From assembly GCF_949628215.1 (NCBI RefSeq), contig NC_134279.1, positions 78,299,330 to 78,363,329 on the forward strand: 64,000 bases of DNA, in the 5' to 3' direction. The notes under the pieces are model-generated. The model was not told the origin of the DNA and searched no databases. It was given only the letters and a program-made list of their open reading frames with translations. Each line of letters starts with the position of its first letter. Within the stretch, counting starts at the first letter, position 1. Shown here in pieces: positions 1 to 13,000 of the stretch. This DNA is from Phalacrocorax aristotelis. Lineage: Eukaryota; Chordata; Aves; Suliformes; Phalacrocoracidae. The translations under genes were made by a program, and so were the position numbers.

Positions 1-545
1 TATATATAGATTAGTGAGGGCTGGACCAGATCAGCGAGGAGTCAAATCCAACAGCTCATAACTAACGTACCAAAATTTTGTATAACTGAAGAGCAAGGAG
101 CTACCGTTTCTCCCTACTGAGATGGTCACGTGGCTTCAGGATATCATCCACTATATGATCATCTTTGGAAACCTCAGCCACTCTGCTGCAGACCACCGCT
201 TACTTGTGTGGCAGGTTACTTGCAGGTGTCTCTGCAGGTCAGCTGTGTGCAGAAGGCTCCTGTGGTTGTGGTTTATCATTTATGACGTTTCTTCCATCCC
301 TGTTTAACAGCTCAAGCAACATGTGTTGACTCCGGCCAGGGATTTGGGGTCTGCACTGCACGTTTTTGCTGAGACTCTACATTTTTTCCATGGATTTACT
401 TGTGTCACTAGCCCTGGCTATCTAAAGCCTTGTCAAGCATGCCATCACTCAAGCCTCCTCCCTAGACTCTTCTGGCAGGAGGTTCCCCAGCAGCCCAAGG
501 CTACTATCGCTCCCTCACCTGATCTTTGGAAGCTTGTCAAGGGGT
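1..545. other. Intergenic, nothing recognised
   Basis: No exon with splice signals, RNA gene or clear repeat is visible. The short open frames here have no recognisable protein content. The segment ends where a minus-strand CR1 tail begins. Confidence 0.5.
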
Positions 546-1583
546 TCACAGAATCACAGAATGGTTGGGGTCAGAAGGGACCTCTGGAGCTCATCCCGTC
601 CAACCCCTGCTGGAGCAGGCACACCCAGAGCAGGGGCACAGGGCCACGTCCAGGCGGGGTGTGAATGTCTCCAGGGAAGGGACCCCACAGCCTCTCTGGG
701 CAGCCTGTGCCCCTGCTCTGGCACCCGCACAGGGAAGGGGTTTGTCCTCATGTTCAGGTGGAACTTCCCGTGTTCCAGCTTGTGCCCGTTGCCCCTTGGC
801 CTGGTGTTGGGCACCACTGAAAAGAGTCCGGCCCATCCTCCTGACACCCGCCCTTCAGATATTTATAAGCATTGATGAGATCCGCCCTCAGCCTTCTCTT
901 CTTGAGGCTGAACAAACCCAGGTCCCTCAGCCTTTCCTCACAAGGGAGATGCTCCAGTCCCATGATCACCCTGGCAGCTCTCCGCTGGACTTGCTCGAGC
1001 AGTTCCCTGTCCTTCTTAAACTGGGGAGCCCAAAACTGGACACAGTGCTCCAAATGCAGTCTCACCGGGGCAGAGCAGAGGGGGAGGAGAACCTCCCTCG
1101 CCCTGCTGCCCACGCTCCTTTCCATGCACCCCAGGACACCGCTGGCCACCTTGGCCCCAAGGGCCCGGTGCTGGCACAGGGTCACCTCGCTGCCCCCCAG
1201 CACCCCCAGGGCCTTCTCAGCAGAGCCGCTCTCCAGCAGGTCCCCCCCAGCCTGTGCTGGTGCGGGGGGTTGTTCCTCCCCAGGGGCAGGGCCCTGCACT
1301 GGCTCTGGTTGAATCCCCTGAGGTTCCCCTGGGCCCAGCTCTCCAGCCTGCCCAGCTCTCGCTGGATGCCAGCACAGCCTCTGGTGCATCAGCCGCTCCT
1401 CCCAGCTTGGTATCATCAGTGAACTTGCTGAGGGGACGCTCTGTCCCTTCCCCCAGGTCACTGATGAATATGTTGACCAGGACTGGCCCCAGCACAGACC
1501 CCTGGGGAACACCACTAGTGACAGGCCCCCATCCAGACTCTGCCCCATTGGTAATGACCCTCTGAGCTCTGCCCTTCAGCCAG
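546..1583 (-). mobile_element. CR1 LINE, 5'-truncated, minus strand (copy A)
   Basis: The reverse complement ends in the CR1 3' tail (ACCATTCTGTGATTCTGTGA-like, next to 546). It encodes the C-terminal part of the CR1 ORF2 reverse transcriptase/endonuclease protein. Visible peptides are [32 protein letters not shown] (RT motif C region), FWAPQFKKDRELLEQVQRRA and RLRADLINAYKYLKGG. About 1.04 kb of the 3' end is present. Homology is lost near 1583, at the peptide corresponding to WLxGRAQRV, so the element is 5'-truncated as is typical for LINE insertions. The frame is interrupted and the copy cannot be autonomous. Long open frames on the opposite strand here are by-products of its GC-rich sequence. 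Confidence 0.93.
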
Positions 1584-4500
1584 GATGGATTGCTGTGGGT
1601 CAGGAGATATTATTGCACAGAGGCCCATATGTCCCATGGATCTACCAAGGTTTGGGAGGGATACCTGGGCTGGAAGAGTTCACTCCTGAACTACCCTTCT
1701 TTCTGTGCTCTCCTGCAATGACCTGGACAAATGTCATTGGGCACCCAAAATCCCCAAGGATGAGGGTTTAGTATTTGGGTTGGTCTTTTGTAACCCAGCC
1801 TATCATGCCTCCAACATGGTGTCTAGCAGTATCTGGAGGAAAACAAGCATGGCAGTAGCCAGCTGAGCCTACAATTGCATCTTTGGATGCAGGGACTCAT
1901 CCTAGGAGCCCCTTCCCTAGGGCAGGTTCTTGAACAAAATCATTGCCCTGATCCAGGACTTTGGCAGTGTTGCTTGTACACATCTAGATGCCACAGACAG
2001 ATCCAGTTCCATACTCTGAGTTTGGAAGATGGCATTAGTCATTCTGCCAGGGATGGAGCCCATTCTATCGGAGGGCAAAGGATGGATTAAAGGAAGTGAA
2101 AAGCAACTACAGATCCTTTAGAGTTATTAATATCTCATCAGTGGTGACCCTTCTATCTGGGTTTTAAATGGAGAAAAGGTTATACTGGAAAACAAATTTG
2201 GGAATAGTAATTGGGAATATAGAGAATTGTCTCTGTAGCTATTACTTAACTGATTTGGAAATACTTTCAATGAGGCTGGAGTAACATCTGCAGGTATCTG
2301 CAAAGAATCCATTTTGCTGGAATATTTGAAACCGAAGGTGGCGTTTGGGCACTTGCACTAGCTGGGAAAGCAGAACAGTACAGTCAGTGCAAATGATGCT
2401 TCACAAATTATTTTGGTTTGAATGTTGTGTTATAAAACCAATTAATCCCTTCTTTACTTAGCCATATGTCTTGGGTATTGGAGGGGGAAGGGTATCAGAC
2501 AGTTTTATGTGGGGCTGGAGAGAGAATTTTTTGCTAAAAAAGCTTGTTTTTCAACTTGAATAGAAATGAGTGTTTAAGAGGATCTGGATCCCTCTTATTA
2601 TTGTGTTTCTCTGTGATAACCATTGCTGTAATTCACCAGGTCCCGCTTGCAGTGAAGCCCCTGCAGCAGTATTTTCTGCGTGCATCCGTGGAAGCTACAG
2701 AACCGCCACTCCATGAAGGGTCTCTTCCCTCCTCCACGCCCTTGCAGCACCCCTTTCCTCCAGGATGGAAAAATTGGTGAAGACCATTAAAATCTGACTT
2801 TTAATCCCTAGGTTTGTTGTACAGCGGGGTGTGGTTTCCAGCACAGATCTCCCCCATCATGGTTATCCCAGGAGAGCAGGGACCTGCATGCTCCCCAGCC
2901 TGTCTCGTTCGCCCTGTCAGCAGGGACACCAGCTCACGGGACAGGCTGGGTTGATGCGTTGATATTTCTGATGCCCACAGGTGCCCATCAAGCTTTCTTT
3001 CCAGTCCCTCGGATGTTCTGCCCGACCGACACCGTTGCCTCAGCAGCAGCTAAGTGGCCAAGGGCTGTCCACTTTTATCACTTTTAAAGCAAGTCAGCAA
3101 GAAACATTTAACAGATTGAGCACCCTCAGTTGCAGAAGAATCATTAGAAAAATCTTCTTTGCTTGCAGGACTGTACAGCTAGAGGTGCCAGCAAAGTTTT
3201 GCCACAAGTGTCAGTCAAAAATCACATCAAAATATTATTCACAGGTTTGGTATTTTTAATCTATCCTGCCTGGGAAATTTCTTCCCTTTACTGCTTTTCA
3301 AATAAATTAGTTTTGGGTTCTGTAAAAGAGATGGAAAAGATATGATGTTTCTTTTCTGGAAGTCAGATGGACATGTTTTTAAGCTCCCAGGCAAGCTGCA
3401 TTTCACATGGGGGATGATATGCCATTTCTGTATGTGTTTTGTGTTTTAACACAACTCTCATACCTGCCTTCATGAAAGTGGTGCAGCCACTAAGTGCTTA
3501 ATACGAGTTCTTGTAGCTTGTTTCAATCATCCCGATTGGGAACATTTTGGTTATAAAGGAACAAATAAGCTTGCTTTGGTCAATGACCGCTAGCAAAAGT
3601 TGAACGTTTCTGAATTAAATAATACTCAAAGTTCCAAACTGAATATTCAGTAAATGAGAGGGAAAAGAAACTTGATACATTTCTATTCTTCATTTAACCA
3701 ATTTAAGAGAAATATATAAGATACAACCAGTGTGAGAGAGAGTCCACATCATGCAGTTACTCTGCAGTGGATGGCTGCCTTTCCCTAGAAAAATTCAGTG
3801 GAGAAATTCATGCCCTAAGGCCTGTATTTACTGCTTGAGGAGTAAGTTAGATATTTTAGGAATGTCATTATTTGCAGGATCAATAGTGCTATGTAGCCAG
3901 ACAGCTGGCCAGGCATGGACAAATATTGTCTGCTACAACACATTTATCCATCTATCAATCTACCTCGGCACGCATTTTGCACCCATCAAACCGACAGCTA
4001 TAGCAGGACCAGGAGCAACTTATTCCTAGTTTTACCACATCAGTAACAGGATTTACCTCAATTACCTTCCCACTCAAAAGCTACGTGAGCAGTTAGCTTG
4101 AACAAACATGGAAAGAGCCAAATGGATTCACCCCATCTATTTTACACAGGACCCATCAATTCCTGGGATTGTCTACCCCACATAAATGCTACCCACATCC
4201 CCCCCTGCCTCCCAGCCTCTCAACATCAAAGAACCAAGACAAAACTTTAGCAAAATATCGCATTACTTAAAGCAGAAAATGCAATTTTAGTAGAGATGGG
4301 TCAAAGTGAAAAGGATGGATACAAAATTTTCTCAAATTCACAATATTCATTGGAGGATGCAGAAAGAGTTTTTCAGAGCTACTTCAGAAAACATACAGAG
4401 TACTTCGTGTCAGCCCAAGCTGTTGCTTACTTGCTAGGAAAGCTCGATCCGGTAAAAAGCATCAGAGGGTGATGACCACAGTTCCTCGCCTCTGCACGAA

Positions 4501-5580
4501 GCAGGAACAACTCCGGTGAGAGGGGTGAAGCTATCGAACAAGAAATCGGTGTTAGCTGCAGATGGATCCAAAGATGGAGAAGGAAGATGTTTTGAAATGT
4601 TGAGTGAGATGTGGTTTTAAAAATCTAGGTTATTCATAGAAAAAACCCTGACACAACACACTTACTGGGCTTGTTCTGCACCAGGGTGTGCTCAGGGGGA
4701 GGATATGGACATTCATGAGCTGAAAGGTTCCACAAAGCCTGGGTGGGAGCTGGGCATGCTTTCTGGGAACCTGCCAGGGCACAGCAGAAACGTGACAGCT
4801 GATTTTTGCAGAGTAAGACAGAGGGCAACACACTCATACTTACATTGTTTACCTCCCATCAGATGGGTGGTGAAACGTGGCTGCGCTGGGGACGGGGCTG
4901 CTTGCCAGGCAGCCAGTCACTCCCTGCATCCAGTGATTGCCACCGTATCAGCCCTGCCGTCGCCTTCACCACCTGTGAGGGTCTGATTTAACGCACTCAG
5001 ATGCCAGCAGCCAGGTTGCTAAAGGGCGTTGCTGGGTCGTCACCAAACCTCACCAGCCATGGGGTTGTTTTTTTCCGATACAGTGCCAAGAAGAGAAAAG
5101 ACACAAGGGCTCTCAGTTTTCACCTGGCAATACTAGTTGTCACCCCTGTTGATAAACAGATGGTTTGAAAACATCCTGTTTTTCTGGAAATGGGCAAGGA
5201 CTCTCCAGACAAATATATGCCATGCTTGGGGAGGTCAGTCGATGCAATGGAGGCAAAATACACAATGAGCCTTTGGTGTCTTGAAGATGATCACCTAGGG
5301 CACGTCTGGTGCAGCTCCATCCCTCCATGCCCCAAGGACAGGCTGGTCCAAATGGCACAGCTTGGGCAGTACGCAGAAGGGAGGAAGCCTCCCTGGGTCT
5401 CACACAGTGCTTCTCCAGGCTGACATGGGGCAGGAGATGGGCTGTGTCTATAGCTACGATTATTAATGTTTTAATCTAGGAATTGCCAGATTGACTTAGG
5501 AAAAGCTGGGCTATATATTGAGGATAGGAGGGGGAAAAAAGGTTGGTTTTGGTTTTGGTGGGTTTTTTTTTGGTTTTGCT
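1584..5580. other. Intergenic, no gene recognised
   Basis: About 4 kb of mixed-composition DNA upstream of the TCTAT array. I inspected the open frames on both strands and found none with a recognisable domain or a convincing exon. A T-rich and TTTTGG-rich lead-in (about 5541-5580) runs straight into the microsatellite. Confidence 0.5.
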
Positions 5581-5675
5581 TCTATTCTATTCTATTCTAT
5601 TCTATTCTATTCTATTCTATTCTATTCTATTCTATTCTATTCTATTCTATTCTATTCTATTCTATTCTATTCTAT
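5581..5675. repeat. (TCTAT)n pentanucleotide microsatellite, 19 uninterrupted units
   Basis: Positions 5581-5675 are 95 nt of perfect TCTAT repeated 19 times. An imperfect edge follows (ATTTCTGTTCTATTC). The lack of interruptions suggests recent expansion or ongoing length change. The open frames that read through it as repeated FYSIL peptides are artefacts. Confidence 0.98.
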
Positions 5676-7043
5676 ATTTCTGTTCTATTCATATCCTACC
5701 TGGGGTAAATTATGGGCTAAGTTTCTTTTTCCTCCAGACATGAAGAGCAGTTGGCATCAGGCTCGGGTGAGCTGTGATTTGGTATTATCTCAAAAGAAAG
5801 CATCACTGAGCCTAACAAAAATGCTCATTTAGCAAAACGTGTAAGCATGAGTAGACCTATTGGCCTCAGTTAGTTTTAGTCTGCATCTGAAGCCAACAGA
5901 CAAAAAAGGATTGCTTTAAAGTGTGGAAGAGGAATTTGAATAAAGTCAATGTAGTAAATTATCTCATGACAGGCAAATCACGCAAATTAGGTGAATGTAG
6001 TCAAACGGGGTGGGAACCATCTGACCAAGCTTTGAGATGGGTGAGGCAGTTCACTTCATGCCACTCTGGGTTCACGCTACAGACCATCAGTGGAGAGCTA
6101 TGGGCTACCTCCTCCCTCATGATCCATCTCCTAATCCACGGTCCACCTCCTCCTCTGCAGTCCACCCCAAATGGAAGGAGCAGAGCCGTGGCAGAAGGCC
6201 AGTGTGGATGAGAAGGGGACACCAGGCTGACCTCGAAGGCAATCGGCAAGTGCACAGGCGATGGATGTGGGGAACTGGAGACAAGGGGAACATTGCTCCA
6301 GCTTGTGGAGATAAAGGTGTTGGATGGACATTCAGTGAGCAGATGACTTGGTCCCTGCAGCTAGGACCTTTGGTGGCTTTGCCCTCCTGCACTCTCAGAT
6401 GACGTGTTCAAGGTCTCCTCCATGGCTACATCTGCCTTTTCATATGTTATAATTTACTTGTCATCTTTGACTCATTAAGACTTTTAAGATGATGACTATC
6501 TGAGATCCCACTACAACCCTAGCTCTCCATTATACAATATTTCCTTAATTTGTTTGATCATAAGGATGATGTAAATTACTTAGAAACTGGCCATTTTAAA
6601 ACTTATCTTCTGAATGTCTTCATGTGTTTCATCACAGAAGGTGTGATTTTCATATTACTGCACAAAGTGTATCCAATCAAAATCGTATTTTATCACCTGA
6701 AGCTGTATGATGAGTGTTTCACTGTGGCCTTCTTTGGGACTTGGGGTCTTGTAATTCTAAACCTGTGAATAATACCAGTGATTTTCAACTGAATTCAGTA
6801 TTGCAAATATTTCTGTTTGATGGTAAACGTCTCTGGGTGTTTCAGCGGTGTGTGAGGGCAGATGGCTAATAATCCTCTGCGGTACCCATGTAAGTGGTGT
6901 AACCAAGCAGAAACCCCACTGAGCCGAAGAATGCCCCTTGCTCAAGAAAAGAACTCTGCGCCTGGGTGCTTGCGATGCCCTGCGGTGGGATGTCTCGCAA
7001 GGAGGTGGGAGAGCCGTGGGTGGGAGAGCTTTCCGTGGGTTTC

Positions 7044-7122
7044 CTCTGTTACCCACAAGAGGTCTGACCCAAAGCTCATTCAAGGTAAAACTGCCATTTA
7101 TGTTTGTGGGAATTTTAATTCA
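7044..7122 (+). repeat. Diverged direct repeat, copy 1
   Basis: It shares about 80% identity by eye with 9138-9216. Common blocks are TCTGTTACCCAC, CATTCAAGGTAAAA and TGCCATTTAT. It resembles dispersed old sauropsid repeats with a CAAAGCCCATT core, but I cannot name the family. Coding potential is doubtful, although both copies read as an SVTH..IQGK.AIY-like peptide. Confidence 0.6.
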
Positions 7123-9137
7123 TTTTCCCATTAAATGCACTCAGCATTTAGAAAAGGACACTCAGGATGTGAATGAACTTAGCTGAAGAGTTGAAGTGGT
7201 GGGACACAAAGCTCCTGGGTTTTTCCATTTCACCTCCATTTTAGGGATGACGTTAAACCAGGTTTTTCCTTGGTTTAATCCTTGCCTTGGATGAAGAGTA
7301 GGAGCATCCAGATGAATCGAGCCTGAAAGACCCCCCTGGTGTGTGTGCTAGGCTGGATGCTGATGGACAGTGTCTGAGAAGCGAGGTGGGGAGCTTACAG
7401 CGGGTCTGTATGGGTGGCAGTGTGGCACGGCACAGGTGTGAGCTGTGCACGTCTGGTTTGCACGAAAATTCATCAACACCATGCCGGAGAGGAGGCACCT
7501 GCAGGTTATCCCAGTGGATACGTGGGAGTTTCCCTACTCTGTCTGGAAACAGCAAGGGGAATTAACACTTGTCCACCCTGGGCTGTCTAAAATGAACTCC
7601 ATAAAAAGCAGCTGGTTGGTGCTAGAAGCAACACATGGAGCGACGCTGGGCAGGGACGTAAGGCTCCAGTTGGCGTCTGTCGAGAACGCAGGTGTGATGC
7701 TGTGGAAACGACGGAACGTTGAAGGCGTGCAAGGCTGGTGTGCATTGCACAAATTCAGCACAGCAAGAATACCCCCACGGAACACATCCACTGCTTTTTG
7801 TAATATGCAGTTTGTTCTGACAATCACTTTTGTGCTCTTTTTATTTTTTTTCTTTTAAAATTATTTTTATTCTTTATTCTTTACCTTCAGGGTATGTTTT
7901 AATAGCAATTTCACAGTAACTCAGTTTTGGTTTTGTTTGTAATAAATGTTGTCATTGGCGTGAAAAAGGAATCCACAGGAGCAATTACTGGTCACGACAG
8001 AGTGAATAAATGAATTAATTATCTTCAGCTTTGTTATTGTTTTCTTGTGCGTAATGATGACACGGGCTGGTGCACTGACTGCAGTGGGTTTAGAGGAGAA
8101 AGAAAAATTCTCTGAAGGCCTGTGGGAGATAATTAGTTTGAACCTCCCTCCGAAAAAGGTGTATTTTTCTTTTGTGGTAACCTCAGTGGTAAGTCCTGAA
8201 GGTGAAGAGGTTCCTAGAAGACAGAAATCAGACTATCCTGGGAAGGGGGGAGAAGAATATTCTTCCTGACCTTTGCATGGGCTAAAGCAACTGTGCTTGC
8301 TCCTTTGCGGCCCAATCATTTCCCTCTCTGCCACAAGTTGCTAAAATAGGGCAGAGATATAGCCAGCCTCTGTAGTAGTTCAGCACTATAATTAGCTCCC
8401 TTTGACAGAAAATGCCCCGAGTTTGGGCTAATTACGGTCAGTTGATGTTTTTGCTATTTCTTTTCTACTTCAGAAGGAGGAGGCAGGTTCTCATGAGATC
8501 CAGGACCAGCAAGCGTCAATAACCACAGCAACAACACAAATGCCATATGCTAACTCTAGAGAAAGTACAGAAAAGTTAATTCTGACACTGAAATTATCAA
8601 AATAAAGGAGGAAATAATATCCTTGTGGTCACTTCGCTTTCCTGCCTTCAGCAAAGTTTTTTCTGCCCCTCTTCAAACCTCTCCTCCTCCCTGATTTTCT
8701 GCTTCAAAGAGTCAGGAAGGTCTTGCAGGTTTGATAGTTTCCTTCAGACTAAACAAGTTGCAGAGTCTTTTTGCGTCTGCCTAGTCCAGCTGGAGGATTT
8801 CAGCAGCATATGAATTCTTTGCTTAGGAAAGATCTGTTCTAAAGCACCTTGAACTTCCTGAGGATAAAAACCTGGTTTTGCTTAGTTGCATGGTTCTTGC
8901 TTTTCAGTCTTCAGCTAAACCTGCAAAGCTCCGGCTCCAACTAGGGCCGGTCAGTAAAACAGCCCTGGGAGAAAAGTGAAACAGTGAAGCAGCCGTGACA
9001 TCTAGTGGTGCTTGTAGTTATTGCAGTACAGAGAAAAATACCACCATAAACATGGATATGACCACCAACTGATCAAAAGGACAAGCCTTCATGACCACCC
9101 TGCACCTTTCCTCTACGATGGAGCTGCAGGACAAAAA

Positions 9138-9216
9138 TTCTGTTACCCACTGGAGGTTTGGCTCAAAGTCCATTCAAGGTAAAAGTGCCATTTATTTGGG
9201 GGGATTTTTAGTTCTT
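9138..9216 (+). repeat. Diverged direct repeat, copy 2
   Basis: Partner of 7044-7122, in the same orientation and about 2.1 kb downstream. Similarity runs across TCTGTTACCCAC through the TGCCATTTAT block and then decays. Confidence 0.6.
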
Positions 9217-9487
9217 CACTGCTATTTCTCTAGATTTAACTGCAAGTCTGTGAAACAAGGCTTAGCCTCTGTGTATTCAGTTTAGGCATTTCTCTACATT
9301 TTGTAGACATTTTTAAGAACTAATCCTGAAGCAAAGAATTTCAGTAGAACATTGTCTTGGTCCTGCAAAGCATTGCACCGTGAAATTGCCGAGTCAGCAA
9401 GATTTCAGCAAAAGGGAACACCTCAAAGAAAAATCTCCTCAGGAGGGTCAAGGTGCTTTAGAACAGACCTTTCTTGAGCAAAGAAAC

Positions 9488-10079
9488 TGCTCGAGCAGTT
9501 CCCTGTCCTAGAACTGGGGGGCCCAGGACTGGACGCACCACCCCAGATGTGGCCTCACTGGGGCAGAGCAGAGGGGGAGGAGAACCTTCCTCGCCCTGCT
9601 GCCCACGCTCCTTTCCATGCACCCCAGGACACCATTGGCCTCCTTGGCCCCAAGGGCCCGGTGCTGGCTCAGGGTCACCTCGCTGCCCCCCAGCACCCCC
9701 AGGGCCTCTCAGCAGAGCCGCTCTCCAGCAGGTCCCCCCCAGCCTGTGCTGGTGCGGGGGGTTGTTCCTCCCCAGGGGCAGGACCCTGCACTGGCTCTGG
9801 TTGAATCCCCTGAGGTTCCCCTGGGCCCAGCTCTCCAGCCTGCCCAGCTCTCGCTGGGTGGCAGCACAGCTTCTGGTGCATCAGCCGCTCCTCCCAGCTT
9901 GGTATCATCAGCGACCTTGCTGAGGGGACGCTCTGTCCCTCCATCCAGGTCACTGATGAATATGTTGACCAGGACTGGCCCCAGCACAGACCCCTGGGGA
10001 ACACCACTAGTGACAGGCCCCCATCCAGACTCTGCCCCATTGATCACGGCCCTCTGAGCTCTGCTGTTAAGCTAGTTGA
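9488..10079 (-). mobile_element. CR1 LINE internal fragment, minus strand (copy B)
   Basis: Closely related to about 1000-1583 of copy A, with long near-identical blocks. The minus-strand frame reads [27 protein letters not shown] and then FWAPQF-like sequence. Unlike a normal LINE insertion it has no CR1 3' tail: similarity starts abruptly at GCTCGAGCAG near 9488, so roughly the last 450 nt are missing. Its 5' break is within a few bases of the break in copy A. A stop codon (TAG in the NWL position) lies at the edge. Non-functional. Confidence 0.9.
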
Positions 10080-13000
10080 TGTCTGGCCCTTAGACCTCAG
10101 GGCTGTATCAGTTTCCAGCTAAGCTTATGCTGAGCTACACACCACAATCCTGAAGCCTCCAGGGAAGGAGAGTTGAGTTTATCACAGAGGGAGTCATTGT
10201 TATTCTGTGGAAGTCTCTTTCAGGGCAAAGAATGAACAGCCAAACCCATTTCCTTACGACAAGTGGACAAACCGTGAGGAAAGGCTTTTCTGGTGTATGC
10301 ATTTCAAGGAACCTATATCCCATTTTGCTTCCACTTCTTCCTGGATGGCAGAGGTTCCACAGGATCCTGTATCCTGCTCCAACACCAGGAGAACCCCATG
10401 CAGGGTCTCTGGGAGCAGAATTTTCCCCAAACTGCTGTTTTCCTTTTGTGAACCCCTCCCATCTTCTGGTCTGCTCCATTCCTCATGACCAGCAGGGCAA
10501 CCTGATCATCTGCAAGAGCAGGTCTCCAAGACATGAACATTTCCCAGCACTGCAGAGGAGTCCCAGGTCTGACACCTGTGTTTTTAATAAACCACATCGT
10601 TGTGCTTGGCTGCCCTACCTCCAGAAGGGAGAAAGGCAGTGAGATGTGTATGGCTGCTCTGGCTGCAGCCCAGTGAACTGCTACAAAAGCCCATCAAATG
10701 TCAAGCTTTTCTTTAAGACCTGGAGCTGCTGAGGCATTTCTGGCAAAATTTACTGAATAAAATGAGTAAGCTCCGATAAGCCCCTGATATGTGACAGAGC
10801 CAGATTTGCTTCAGATCACACAGCAAAGGAGAAAAAAAAAAGTATTTAGATGAGGATAAGCGCAGGTCTTCAGCAGCTTCTCTCTTCCTGGAGAAATCCA
10901 AGCTGTGACGGACCTGAAAGGGTCAGTCTGGGACTGGCGGGCTGCGGGTACCAGTTTGGTGTCCATCCTTGGGTACTTCGCCCTAGCGTCCTTCCAATGT
11001 TGATGTTGTGACCCCGATTGGTGCCAAGCTGAAATTTGACCCCCCACCGTTTTTGAAGCACCATATAAATGTCAGGCTCTGCAGAAATACCAAGCCATGG
11101 CACTGCTTAGGGAAGAAGGGGGTAGTGTTTGTGTGCTTATTTATTTTCATTTGGCACTACTGATACTGAAAAAATATTAAAATGACTATACCAATAGCAA
11201 TACCACATAAGTTTGCATGATGTTTCAGAAGCACACATCAGAATATAAAATTTGTTTGCTGAAAGCAGGATGGGGATTGCACAGAAAAGGAGCAAGTGAG
11301 ATGATGCCACTAACAACCACCTTTCCCTCCCCACTGTAAACTCTCAACTGGTCCTTATATCTGCTATCTGGAGTTACACCAGAAGTCCCAGTAAGCCCAT
11401 TTCTAACTAATTCCTTAGTAGATGCTCTCAGCCATAGCTCTGTTACTGCAAAAACACAGGCCATAGGGAAAAAAAAAAAGCAGGTTAAAGCACAAGTGCA
11501 GCCAATGCCTCCAGAGGGAATCTTCAACTCTGATTTTCTCTGTGCTCTTTACAAAGGAAAGGAGAGCAGTGGTCCAGCTTCTCCTGGTGACTCTCCCAGG
11601 GCTGAGATGCTGGGACTATTTTTGCTTACAACCTTTATATTAAAGTATAGAAAACCACAAACTAGTCTGTTTTTAGAAGGGCCGATACCCTTAGCTGCTG
11701 GAAGCAGGATACAGGTGAGGCCAGGGTTTAGCTTCATGCTTGAGTCCCTGCCTTGATCCCAGGGAGATGAGGGGAATGACCAATATGTTTGCACATTCTA
11801 AACTTCCAGTGATAGGAGGTGATGATGCCACTAAAGCTAACATGATGCATGAGGATTTCAAGCTGCAGGGTTGTTTCAGTGAGGGTAAGAATGGGAGACC
11901 GTGATCAAACATCAGCTGGTGCCAGGAGTCATCACTAATATGAGTAAGGGCTAAACGAGCTGAAAAGCTTGTCCCTGGTTTAGCAATCCCCTAAATACAG
12001 GCTTTCCCTCTAAGGACGGCCCTCCTGTTAAACCCTCTTGCATTTGTCAAAGGGATATCTTTTAGCTCTGGCCAGCACCAGAAGACAAACCTGTTTCTGA
12101 CTCTGAGTAGGAAGTCTGGGGTGTATTTTATGCTATTAAATATCTGCCCACAAAGTCCATTCTGTTGCTGTACCAGCGGTGTTGTTTGTACTGCTGCTGG
12201 ACTGAATACAACCGTAAGTTTTTTAATATGTCTGAGTTTACCGTAAGGATCAAGTGTGTGACTCCTGCCATCACCCCAAAGGATTTCTGCTTGGTGTGAA
12301 GCTCAACACACAGTTTGTGGCATAAAGGGCTGTAGTCCTAAGGCAGTGAGCAGCCAGTAGGGAAATGATGGAGCAGGTCTCTCGCTGGCACGAAAACCTC
12401 CTTGAGCAGAGCTCGGAACAGACCTTGCTACACAGAAGGGAAACACCACTTCTTATTTCCCCTTTCATATACAATCATGATTTGGAAGACTGAGGTTTGC
12501 TACTTTTTGCCATGATGTGGGTGCATGTTGCGTTACAGAGAAGTCTGCAGGAGCATGACATTCCTGACCAGTGCTTTCTTCAGCTCAGAGATACGTGCTG
12601 GCAGTCCAGGCACTTTGTATTCCCAGGAAGTTGTGCTGCAGTGAATGCTGAAGACCTCGGTGTGCAAGAAGCTTGTTTAAGTTCTGATCTTCCTTTTTGG
12701 GAAGTGGCAAGAGGTTGATGGAGTCCTACAAGCACCCACACAAATCAATGTTGCAGAAAAAGATGGCAGGAGGAACTACTGCATGGGAGCAAAGGAGGCG
12801 GCAGCTGGCTTTCTACCACTCTCTTACGATAACATTTAACAGAGACATGAATGTATTGACGGGTCAGCTATGAAAACAGTGTCTACTGAAGCTGTCAATC
12901 AAATGCAAGGCTCAAATCCCTAAGTAACTGGTGGCAGCGTTTAACCTCCGGCTGTGCAAATGTGAACGTGAACAGCAAATACCCTGTGATACATGCTGGC

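Larger units (their letters stand above)
5676..9487. other. Intergenic, with one diverged repeat pair
   Basis: No gene recognised. The only internal structure I can support is the pair of related ~79-nt segments listed separately (7044-7122 and 9138-9216). T-rich runs occur near 7840-7880. Confidence 0.5.

Noticed and set aside
526-1422. 298-codon open frame on the + strand
   Set aside because: It is antisense to the CR1 ORF2 coding strand. GC-rich CR1 sequence leaves the opposite strand open, and there is no known protein here.
5518-5832. Open frame with repeated FYSIL peptides
   Set aside because: Pure translation of the TCTAT microsatellite.
9474-10057. Overlapping 146-149-codon open frames on the + strand
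   Set aside because: Antisense to CR1 copy B; same artefact as at 526-1422.
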